Assembly: GCA_959347315.1 (NCBI GenBank)
Contig: OY365810.1
Location: forward strand, 28,014,924 to 28,078,923
DNA length: 64,000 bases
Direction of reading: 5' to 3'
DNA from: Bimastos eiseni
Taxonomy: Eukaryota > Annelida > Clitellata > Crassiclitellata > Lumbricidae
Of the stretch, positions 12,963-22,083 are shown in pieces. The notes below the pieces were generated by a model. That model searched no databases and was not told the DNA's origin. It saw only the letters and a program-made list of their open reading frames with translations. Position numbers and translations under genes: made by a program. The stretch's first letter is position 1, and the number at the start of each line of letters is the position of its first letter.

Positions 12963-13312
12963 CAAGAAGGTTTAAACAAGATGGTGTAAACAAGAAGGTC
13001 TAAACCAGGATCTAAACAAGAAGGTCTAAACAAGAAGGTCTACACAAGGAGGTCTAAACAAGAAGGTCTAAACAAGAAGGTCTACACAAGAAGGTCTAAA
13101 CAAGAAGGTCTAAACAAGAAGGTCTAAACAAGAAGGTCTAAACAAGAAGATCTAAACAAGAAGGTCTACACAAGGAGGTCTAAGCAAGAAGGTCTAAACA
13201 AGATGGTCTACACAAGAAGGTCTAAACAAGAAGGTCTAAACAAGAAGGTCTACACAAGGAGGTCTAAACAGGAAGGTCTAAACAAGAAGGTCTAAACAAG
13301 AAGGTATGATCT
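12963..13312. repeat. 14-bp minisatellite (AAGAAGGTCTAAAC)
   Basis: About 25 head-to-tail copies of a 14-base unit with a few substitutions (AGGAGG, CTACAC). The unit length is not a multiple of three. There are no spacers, so it is not CRISPR-like. Confidence 0.95.
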
Positions 13313-13675
13313 ATCTTCTGAGTCATAGGATGGATCATAGAAGTCCTTTTTGTTCTCGCCACTTCTTTACAGGTTGCATCAATTTCTCCATGAAATCTTG
13401 GCATAGTCCATATAATCTACATCCTTTCAATCTTCTTAACCGAAACACAACCCGTGTTAACTATACTGCAGTGTGTCAGTTGGAATTAACAGCAAATACG
13501 AATATAAGATTAGCACAAATAATTATAAGAAAAACATTACTCAGAAGATTTAGTCTATTTTACGATTTAAGGGCGTCCTGACATCATAGCTTTGACATTC
13601 AAATCTATAGGAGCTGTTCGTTGAAAGTTGCTGGCTATAAACCTCTTTGCTCTAACTTACGCTGCAGGATGATAA
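13313..13675. other. Intergenic sequence
   Basis: A 91-codon ORF begins in the minisatellite edge (13306-13581) but shows no recognisable domain. I see nothing else here. Confidence 0.4.
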
Positions 13676-13677
13676 CT

Positions 13678-13716
<39 letters not shown>

Positions 13717-13817
13717 TACGACTACGATGACGATGACGACGACGACGAGGAGGACGATGATTGTGATGGTGATTATTATGATGAAGACGATGACGACGAC
13801 GATGATGATGATGATTA
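13676..13817. repeat. (GATGAC)n array
   Basis: GATGACGATGAC units drifting to GATGATGAT. The Asp-rich ORF is an artefact. Confidence 0.95.
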
Positions 13818-14022
13818 GTGCCCTGCCCGAAGGCAGGTTCATTGGCTTTATATTTGGCTTCATTGAGATGTGTGAGTGAGGTGGTTTTCGATTGCCTACC
13901 TCACAGATAATTATAGGTGAGCAACTTATTCAAGGTCACTATTCACTAAGCAGGTGGGTTCGACCCTGCTACCCTTCGGTTGCACTGTACAGAACATGCC
14001 TACCGCTACGTCATTGGCGCTA
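13816..14022 (-). mobile_element. tRNA-type SINE, copy B
   Basis: Same family and orientation as 1506-1672. On the minus strand: GTAGCGGTAGGC near the head, B-box-like GGGTCGAACCC, middle block AAGTTGCTCACC, a CTGTGAGG block, and 3' end CCTGCCTTCGGGCAGG with a CTGCC/GGCAG hairpin. It is inserted next to the GATGAC array at 13676-13817. Confidence 0.7.
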
Positions 14023-14091
14023 TTTCTTGGAATAAGTTTATAAATGATTGACAATTATTATTATTTACTGTACATTTTATAGCTCGCGATG

Positions 14092-14291
14092 NNNNNNNNN
14101 NNNNNNNNNNNNNNNNNNNNNNNNNNNNNNNNNNNNNNNNNNNNNNNNNNNNNNNNNNNNNNNNNNNNNNNNNNNNNNNNNNNNNNNNNNNNNNNNNNNN
14201 NNNNNNNNNNNNNNNNNNNNNNNNNNNNNNNNNNNNNNNNNNNNNNNNNNNNNNNNNNNNNNNNNNNNNNNNNNNNNNNNNNNNNNNNNNN
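14092..14291. other. Assembly gap (200 N)
   Basis: Exactly 200 consecutive N, a round number that suggests a placeholder rather than a measured gap size. Confidence 0.99.
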
Positions 14292-14479
14292 CAATAATTT
14301 CACTCGCAGTCTTTTAGATTGATGCCAGAGCACACTAATTGTAATGCCCAGATTCTTTAGCCAGTCTCAACCAATTTTCCTCTCTCTTTACCTTCTTATC
14401 TTTGTCCCCCTCACCCTGAGTCCAGACCCCTCCCTCCTCTGAATCCTCTCCCTTCGGAAATTCAGTTCAGCGCGAATTA

Positions 14480-14790
14480 GGCCAAAAGCAGCCGGGTAAC
14501 TCTAAAGTTTAAATAGTACCCGAGACATCTCCTAGGTGCTCTGATACTTTGCGTGATTTATTTAGAGCAGTTAATTCACCGACGCTATACGAAACCAAGT
14601 CAAGCTATTCGGGTGCCAGATAAAAATCCGGAGAAGTAAAAGCCGACGTGCTAAGGTGGCAATGGTGATCGCGAGTGGCACAGGTGTTGAATCAGGATTT
14701 GGATAGCTTGAGGTGTTGGGCATTCTCGGTGCATGGCGTGTGGAAAGTACACCAAAGGCGAGTGCAAGCGTAGGAGAATTTGGGTTCCGG
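14480..14790 (-). mobile_element. LINE 3'-UTR fragment, same family as 48.3-49.1 kb
   Basis: The minus strand shares with the 48.5-kb LINE a run of matching blocks: CAACACCTGTGCCAC versus CTACTCCTGTGCCAC, then TTAGCAC, then CGTCGGTGAAT versus CGCCGGTGAAT. Homology appears to continue on the other side of an interruption, at 16540-16600. It is non-coding apart from a decayed C-terminal tail. Confidence 0.5.
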
Positions 14791-15412
14791 ACATCTCCCC
14801 CGGACATTTCTCCCCGTAGGACAATTCTCCCCGGATTTTTCCCCCTGTGATCATAAAACGGGTTTTATATTAAAACACAACGAACAACATGAATTCAATG
14901 TGTCTCACTTTGATGCTTGAGGCAAATGTTGAATCAAAAATAATTAGAAGAATAGTTGATCATGCAGGGTTGTACTGATTAATTAATTGATAGTTTACTG
15001 GTGAACAACCAATAACCTTACTTAATTAAATGTGTCTCACTCTGATGCAAAGTTGCATTAAAAGGCTATGTTTATGTTAAAATAAAGCAACGCCTTTAGT
15101 TATGAGTGCGAACGTCGGAGAGGTGCAGAGACAGCTTTAAGCGAATGTAAAGCAAAGGTGAAATTGACTTAATATCTTTTGGTCATTAGTTTGATTCATT
15201 TTCAATCGAAAAGATAGTTTATATAGCTACATATAATTATTTAAATATAATTAAAATAAATGTTCATTTCTTTTGCTGTCTAATTTCATGCTTTGATTCT
15301 TTTCGATTAATAGCGAGAGAGTTTAAATTAAAATAAGTGCTCATTCGTTTTGCTGTCTAAATTTATTTGCACTATTAAAATAGTTTAGCTGGGTCACAGG
15401 GGGGAAAATCCG
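14790..15412. mobile_element. Candidate DNA element with inverted repeats
   Basis: CGGATTTTTCCCCCTGTGA (14832-14850) is matched by the reverse complement of 15394-15412, CGGATTTTCCCCCCTGTGA, with one difference. The left side is preceded by repeated GGACATTTCTCCCC-type units (14787-14830). No transposase frame lies between. The true outer boundaries are uncertain. Confidence 0.5.
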
Positions 15413-16535
15413 TTTTGGTAGCGTTATATTGTGTAGGGGTGGGGTAGGTTGAAGGTTTTGTTATATAACAAACTTTTTCAGCTTATGCTATTTTGCTTGT
15501 TTGCCCGCCAATTGGAAATTCCATGTACCACGGACCTTCATTTAAAAAATTAAAGTTCACGATACGTTGTGAACCAAACCTAGCACCATTAGCTGCCACC
15601 TGGCGAATTGATTTGACGTTCTTACTTATTATTAATAAATCCACTTTTAACAATTTCCTGCTTACAATTTTAACAATTTCCTGTGCATAGCTTTAAACGC
15701 TCTTAAATCCAATTCTGTGTGCTCTGTTTTGATTCTGGTTTAAATTAAAATTAATTCACTTGAAATAATTATTTCGGCAGGTTTTATCAAGATGTTTGAT
15801 TTTATTTTTTATAGTACGTGTAAATAGTTTATATGTTTGCTTAAATACCCAATTGTAGTATACACTAGGTATACATCATACGCTATTAAATAGGTAGAAT
15901 TGTACCGCAAACCGATAGATAAATAAATACCTGATAGTGCAATATTTAACCAATCGATTCTGTGTCATACTGTAATCCTCATTTCTAGTGCAAAACGGGA
16001 GGTAAACTAAAGTGGTGTTTTAGATAGGATTTACGTCACTATCATGTATTATCATACTGTATTAGTAGGCCTCCATGTAGATACATGGTGACAAGCGTCG
16101 ACTACCCAATTAGTTACCGTAATTAATACAAGTGAATTTAACGCCATTAAAAGTTCTATTATTAAGATGCAGAGAAGCTCCATACATCCGGTCTAATCAT
16201 CATTGGCAGGAGAGGGTACACAATTTTAAGATGACTTTTGTTACATAGCTAATTGGGCGTATGATGATTTTTTTACTGCAGTTCTTGAAATGGCTAAAGG
16301 CAATTAATTGTCAGCTGAATCACCACTATAAAAAAGTGCTAAATTGTGCAATACAAATATGTCCATTGTCTTTTAATGTGCTTATAGACTGCGGTGAAGT
16401 AGGGGGTAGGTACATATCTGTTATATAATATAGGGGTGAGGGGGCACAGCTGCTGTTATATAACGTTATTTGGGGTAGGGGTGGGCCAGAATTTGAGATT
16501 TTATGCGTTATATAATATGTGAACGGCCCCTTATA
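15413..16535. other. AT-rich insert-like sequence
   Basis: Contains repeated GTTATATAAC motifs next to GGGGTAGGGGTGGG-like blocks (15420-15475 and 16395-16520), which suggests further mobile DNA. No coding homology recognised. Confidence 0.4.
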
Positions 16536-16539
16536 GTAT

Positions 16540-16600
16540 TTGCGAGTTCTGGGGACGTGCGCGGACGAGAGCATTCTTGACTGTTTGCAAGCGTTTTATT
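16540..16600 (-). mobile_element. LINE coding fragment
   Basis: The minus strand encodes RLQTVKNALVRA-like sequence, matching RLQTIQNALARA from the LINE at 48.97-49.03 kb. It probably belongs to the same disrupted insertion as 14480-14790. Confidence 0.5.
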
Positions 16601-17062
16601 TAATTATACGACGACAAGTCTATAAGGACGAAGATAGTCATCTCTGTCATGATTATCTAAAAATTACTCGTATACTTCGCTGACATGTGATCAAAATACG
16701 CACATAATACAACTATGGGAAAAGCGATGTTGTAGAAACTGTTACTTTAATTGTCGCTAATTAAAACTGTGGAAGAATCTTTCGTCAGAAAATCTAAGAA
16801 ACCCCTTTAATCGATTTTTCAAATGAGGACACAGACCTGTGAAATTCTATAGGCAAGAACCGTCAAGCATAGATACATTACCGTATCTGATCATCAGCCT
16901 TATAGACAACATTGCTGTTTGCATTTCCTTGATAGATATGGACCTTCGTCTCAAGTCAATAATCATTTTTATTTGCTGAATTAATTACTTAGATCGGAGT
17001 TACAAGCAGTCGTGTAATGCTCTCAGATCTATGTTGAACAAACAAGGCTGCTACAACGGTTG

Positions 17063-17096
<34 letters not shown>

Positions 17097-17850
17097 CAAA
17101 TCCAATGCATGAAAGTTGCACTGGTCGCTCTTCCACCTAAGAAGGCACGATGCATAATATTTTCCTGGTTGAACAAAGCATGGACCCCCCATGCAGTAGG
17201 ACAAGTGGAGCCTTACCTCTTCCAGTTAGCCACTGGCGGCTCCAAGCGGATGCTGATCCGAGCAGAAGAGCACAGAGCGAGGCCAGAACACCACAATAGC
17301 GAAATGGTCTCCATGTCTTCATCTCGCGCTCGTAATGTATCTCGCCATAGCGACGCATGTTGCCATGGTGTTGACCAGCTTGCTGACCAGATTTAAACTT
17401 AACGAATGACCTCATCTTCCGTGTAAGTCCAACTCTTGGCCGATTGTTCCAGCGACCAACCGACCGAGCTTAATTTTCAAATGTGCTTGGATCACGTGCT
17501 TAGTATTCGAACTATAACGAGGACGTATTCTGCTCAAGACCTAACTTGCTCTGACTTCAGGCAATAACTTCTGTGGCGGCGCCCGTGTCGTACTAGTATC
17601 AGGCGCAGTCAATGATGACGGTGACACAATAAAGCGACCGGTTGAATGCCAACTGTCATTTGTACGAATCGGAGAGAAAACGAGAGGCAGGGACGGATAT
17701 AGAGAGAGGCACAGCGGCAGGGACAGGCAGGGAACGGTCTGGCACAGGCAAAACAGCCCAGTGAGTACGATATCGTTGGCATTTGACGTTCATCGTTCGA
17801 TCTCTGACCTTTCGCTCGGATTTCTTTAATCAGTTGCGCTAATCCTTTGC
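16601..17850. other. Intergenic sequence with a short (AT)n run
   Basis: An (AT)n run lies at about 17068-17096. Two overlapping ~95-codon ORFs at 17109-17415 on opposite strands show no domain and are treated as chance. Confidence 0.45.
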
Positions 17851-18450
17851 GTTAATCCGTTTGCTGGAAGACGAATGAATTGATCGCCTGAGGACGGACG
17901 GACGGTAGGAAGGTGGGGCAAAGACCCGAGACAGGAACGTGTTCTGCATAAGAGGGGGAACAGGAACGGGAGGAGGAAGAGAAACAGGAACCGGAGGAGG
18001 AGGAGGACGACGATGAACGAGGCACACCCGCGCGAATTGGACGTAAAGTACAGGGACACGAGGAGACACAGGAGAAGGACGCTAAGGCCGAGCAGGAGGA
18101 GGACTAGGAAACGGAGGACGGAATGGTGTAGTGACAGGTGGAGGACGAGGGCAAGTGGAATGCGACGGCGACAGCGGACGTTGAAAGAGGCCGCCTGCCT
18201 CCTCCTGGCAAGTAGCCCACAAGCCGAGCGCAGCAGCGGCGGCGGCGGCGGCGCTGGTGGCCACGGCGCGGCTGGTGACAGGCGCTAATTTACTGTGCGC
18301 CAATACTGTCCGTTCGTCGGTCTGTACATCCGTCCGTTTGCCGCTGCCTTGGCCGCCGAGTGAGAAGGGGGCAAAATAGAAGAGTCGACGAGACTCTGGC
18401 GCCACCTAGGAGCTCCATTCGTCCCACCGACCGACCGTCTATCCTCTCAG
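17850..18450. promoter_or_regulatory. GC/CpG-rich segment
   Basis: Clearly richer in G, C and CG dinucleotides than the surroundings, with GGAGGAGG and GGCGGCGGCGG runs. This could be a CpG-rich promoter or simply decayed GGA repeat. No transcript start, TATA box or downstream exon can be identified. Arg-rich and Pro-rich frames on both strands reflect composition. Confidence 0.25.
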
Positions 18451-18859
18451 TCCACGCACCATGCTCAGAGTCATGCTCATGCACTTGCTCATTCATGGTG
18501 TATGCATAGGTCTGTCTGCTTGTATGCTTTTGTCAGTTGGGTGCGTATGCCTAAGTATGTCCGTTGTATACATTACAAGCTTATTGTCCTCCGCTTGTTT
18601 ATGTGTACATGTATGCATGTTTATGTGTCTGGTTGTAGGCACACTGTACGTACGTAGCACAGGCTTCTCATTATATCATATGCAACTAGTGAGTATGTGT
18701 TGAGGAGGATTCAAGAATGCAACTGATGATGCTTCTGGGAAAATGTTCCAACGGCAGAAATGTCAACCGAACATAAAAAATAATTTTCAACAACTTCATA
18801 ATAATTAAGTAATTTCATTTCGACATTAACTTACGCAAAGCTTTTAGTTGCTTCTGCCA

Positions 18860-19189
18860 TGTTGATGCTTTTAATGCTGCTGTTCTTCTTTGTCTTCTTC
18901 TTCTCCTGGCTTTCAGTTTCTTCCACCATATTATCCTTCTCCTTCTTCTTCTCCTCCTCCTTCTCCTCATCCTCCATGTCTTCTCCTCATCTTCCTCTTC
19001 CTATTCCTCTTCTTCTTCCTCTTTTCCTCTTTTCCTCTTCTTCTTCTTATTCTTACTCTTCTTGTTTTTCTTCCTCTTCTTGTTATTTTTCGTGTCTTAT
19101 TCCTCTTCTTCCTCTTATTCTCCTTCTTTTACTTCTTCATTCTATTCTTCATCTTCTTCTTTTCTTCTTCTTTTTGTATTTCTTCTTTT

Positions 19190-19220
<31 letters not shown>

Positions 19221-19443
19221 ATTCTCCTTCTTTTACTTCTTCATCCTATTCTTCTTCTTCTTTTTTTCTTCTTCTTTTTGTATTTCTTCTTTTTCTTCTT
19301 CCTCTTCTTCTTCTTTTTATTCTCCTTCTTTTACTTCTTCATCCTATTCTTCTTCTTCTTCTCTTTCTTCTTCTTCTTCTTTTTCTATTTCTTCTTTTTC
19401 TTCTTCTTTTTCATCATCATCATCTTCTCCTTCTTCTTCTTCC
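18860..19443. repeat. Long (TTC/CTT)n polypyrimidine tract
   Basis: Nearly 600 bases of TTC/TCT/CCT with sparse A. All three + frames are open (Ser/Phe/Leu-rich products of up to 256 codons), which is an artefact of composition. It runs directly into the (ATT)n array at 19444. Confidence 0.95.
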
Positions 19444-19524
<81 letters not shown>

Positions 19525-19561
19525 GATTCGGCAGAAAGTAATCGGCTCAGCAGCTTTATGA

Positions 19562-19592
<31 letters not shown>

Positions 19593-19610
19593 CATTATTT
19601 CATTGGCAAA
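19444..19610. repeat. (ATT)n - 36-bp unit - (AAT)n - (ATT)n module, copy 1
   Basis: An ATT array is followed by a 36-base unit (19525-19560, starting GATTCGGCAGAAAG and ending CAGCTTTATG), then AAT repeats, then ATT repeats. The 36-base unit and its repeat context recur exactly at 20155-20190. The ATT and AAT runs are mutually complementary, so the module can fold. Confidence 0.85.
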
Positions 19611-19687
19611 ATTTAGTAGGCCTACCTAACCATATTGTTCCTAGATTAATGTATGCATAGTTAAAAGGCTAAAAGTTAATGTATATT

Positions 19688-19715
19688 AGTATTATTATTA
19701 TTATTATTATTATTA

Positions 19716-19766
<51 letters not shown>

Positions 19767-20110
19767 TCATTGGTATTGCCAACGGATCTGTCATCATGCT
19801 ATATGGGTCGCCGCTTGTCAGTGGACTGTAATCTTGACATGGTGCCCTGAAAAGCCACCGCATTGAAACGTTGGATCAATGCCGACAAGTTCTGGAAAAG
19901 GAAGTTTGTCTCTCGGGTGTCACCGGTAGTTGTCGAAAGTCGGCGTCCAGTCTCAGACAGAAAGGCGAGGCCCTCACTATTGAGGGGACCGACGGTTTCT
20001 ATAGCGATTGGAACAAAAGTGTATTTCTTCTCTAGCTCAGAATATTTTGTGTGTTTCCTTGTGGCTGCTATCTCCGCCGCTCCTCCAGCTGTGGAAGCTG
20101 TTTCGGGGAT
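19688..20110 (-). pseudogene. RLE retrotransposon, 3' fragment 1
   Basis: The minus strand encodes the C-terminal end of the endonuclease ORF: an STAGGAAE segment, FVPIAIET, GPLNSEGLAFL, then QRFNAVAFQG near the stop. It starts abruptly after an (AAT)n array (20113-20154 as ATT on +) in the middle of the conserved frame, and ends in an (AAT)n tail (19688-19764). This is a 5'-truncated insertion of the family described at 28478-30323. Confidence 0.8.
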
Positions 20111-20111
20111 A

Positions 20112-20112
<1 letters not shown>

Positions 20113-20154
<42 letters not shown>

Positions 20155-20190
20155 GATTCGGCAGAAAGTAATCGGCTCAGCAGCTTTATG

Positions 20191-20235
<45 letters not shown>

Positions 20236-20238
20236 GGT
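20113..20238. repeat. (ATT)n - 36-bp unit - (AAT)n - (ATT)n module, copy 2
   Basis: Same layout as 19444-19610, with an identical 36-base unit at 20155-20190. Here the left ATT array also serves as the 5' junction of RLE fragment 1. Confidence 0.85.
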
Positions 20239-20780
20239 AGTAGTTGTAGTAGTAGCTGGGGAAACCGGCTTTGCACGGGCTGAGACAGGTTTTTGGCCCT
20301 CGAAAGCAGGGAGATGGCGGCCGCGGGATTCTCCAACCCCTCTATAGGGTGTCCCAGGTGTTCCCCGCGCCAATGGCGAAGGCTTCGAGTCAACAGCTCT
20401 AAAACTGTGCAAGTGCATAACCGGACAGGGAGACTGTATACGTGCTACCTGTACGATATCTCCCTAACCGTCCATTCGTTCGTGACGGTGCAAAAGAAGA
20501 AGAGGTGTGGCAGACAGATATCACGTGCAGCAGGTGTTTTCTGTCGACACTCTCCTGGCGACTGAGAAGGAAACTACCGCATTTACATTTGTGCTTCTTA
20601 CATAACGCAGTATCCAATCGGATTCCGGCCGCTATTCTTTGTTCTTTGTACCTCTCTCGACATTCTTAATCCCTGTGGGTTGCCCTTTGTAACCTTACTG
20701 AGCAATTAAATGCGATGTGGAAACTATGTTAAGATTTGAATTTGGTTGCAATAAAAGGTTTTCGTTCGTTCGTTCATAAT
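20239..20780. other. Unassigned sequence between AAT arrays
   Basis: Reads on the minus strand into a CTACTACTACAACTACTACC stretch and then (AAT)n, which looks like the 3' end of another element, but no conserved protein is visible. A terminal AATAAAAGG lies at about 20751. Confidence 0.35.
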
Positions 20781-20784
20781 TATG

Positions 20785-20835
<51 letters not shown>

Positions 20836-20871
20836 GTTGTAATGATAATAAAAATAATAATAGTAATAATA

Positions 20872-20917
<46 letters not shown>

Positions 20918-20930
20918 TAATAATAATAAT
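20781..20930. repeat. (AAT)n array on +
   Basis: AAT repeats with ATG, AAA and AGT interruptions. It immediately precedes the one plus-strand RLE fragment. Confidence 0.95.
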
Positions 20931-21095
20931 CTCGCCAGCATTTAATGGTCTATCGGAAAGAACCACCGATCCTACTAATAGATCCCGATTATTAGCTGTG
21001 CGATCGCCACACTCAGGAGACAACCTTTACGCACTTCCTTTAAGAACAAAGGTTGACCCAAAGAAATTACCTTCCGCTAACAGTGCCACCCACTA
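20931..21095 (+). pseudogene. RLE-type retrotransposon fragment, plus strand
   Basis: The + frame reads NRSRLLAVRSPHSGDNLYAL directly after (AAT)n. It aligns with SRARLDAMSSPHSGDWLSTA of the 31-kb copy and SQARMRALSAPHAGDWLWTV of the 29-kb copy. It is the only copy on + and the only one preceded by AAT on +, so coding strand and AAT strand agree with the other copies. It ends near 21095 without an obvious tail. Confidence 0.6.
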
Positions 21096-21327
21096 ACATA
21101 ATTATGTAACCATAAAAGTCACTATAGGCACTGACATATTACTAATATCGAACATAACACCAATAAAAGTACCTCAGGAAAATATTCCAGTAATAAACGT
21201 ACGTCAAACTAATAGTGAATAATCTTAATTAAACTTAACTAATCATAATAATCCTAACTCACTCTGCGAGGAGTGATCAAATAATTATACTCAAGTCAGT
21301 TGAATGGGCAATTAAGTAAATAAATTC

Positions 21328-22034
21328 TCATCGTATTTTTAAACGATTGAGGAGTTGTAGCATTTTGGATATCGTGAGAGATACCGTTCCAAATCTTAGG
21401 TCCATAGACCTCATAGCAAATTTACGAGTGTTAGTGCGTGCATAAATTAGTCGGAATTCAGGAGCAGATCTGGTAGCATAGGAATGAGACATGGGGCCAG
21501 TTTGAAAATAGTTTGAGAATTTTCTTGGCAGAAGTACATGTACATAACGGTACGTAAATATCGATATTTGACACATACATATTTCAGTAAGCTTCAGTAA
21601 TTTATATTCCTTAAAGATTGGGTCAGTGTGGGATCCCCAGGCTGCACCAACGATACAGCGAATAGCTCTTTTCTGAAGGAGTGTCAATTTAATAAGTCTG
21701 GAATTGTAGGTGGACGCCCAAATTGCATTGCCATAAGAAAGATACGGATAAATTAATGAGTAGTACAATTGTGCTCTAATAAAAGACGGTAACAAATTAG
21801 ATGTTCTGCTCAGCACACCAACATTCTTGGCCACTTTAGCTTAACTGCTTGCTCTGTGTTCACTCCATTATTGATAATTAATAATTTCATACAAGGTCTC
21901 ATAGGAAGAGTGGGAATAAAAACATTAGTATCGTCAGCAAATGATAAACAATACATAATTGGTGTAATATTGGGCAGATCATTAATATATGAATGAAACC
22001 TCCTCCATTGCGCAAATACGAATTTAGGTAGCAT
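21328..22034 (-). pseudogene. Non-LTR (LINE) reverse transcriptase remnant
   Basis: The minus strand encodes YINDLPN followed by the FADDTNVF active-site motif (21810-22034). In another frame a 168-codon C-terminal part follows (21328-21834) with LYYSLIYPYLSYGNAIW and LQKRAIRCI, typical of the RT thumb and C-terminal region of APE-type LINEs (Jockey/CR1/L2-like). Spacing between the blocks is too short and the frames differ, so it is deleted and frameshifted. It abuts the 3' end of the Mab-21 gene. Confidence 0.8.
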
Positions 22035-22083
22035 GGCTAAAATTACATTCGCCTATCAATATTTTGAAACTTAAATAGAGTTC

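Noticed and set aside
12963..13312. CRISPR-like array
   Set aside because: 14-bp head-to-tail units without spacers in a eukaryotic genome; an ordinary minisatellite.
17109..17415. Overlapping 92-95-codon ORFs on both strands
   Set aside because: No domain, no splice context; opposite-strand overlap indicates chance.
18859..19629. 256-codon Ser/Phe/Leu-rich ORF
   Set aside because: Translation of the TTC/ATT tracts; other frames are equally open.
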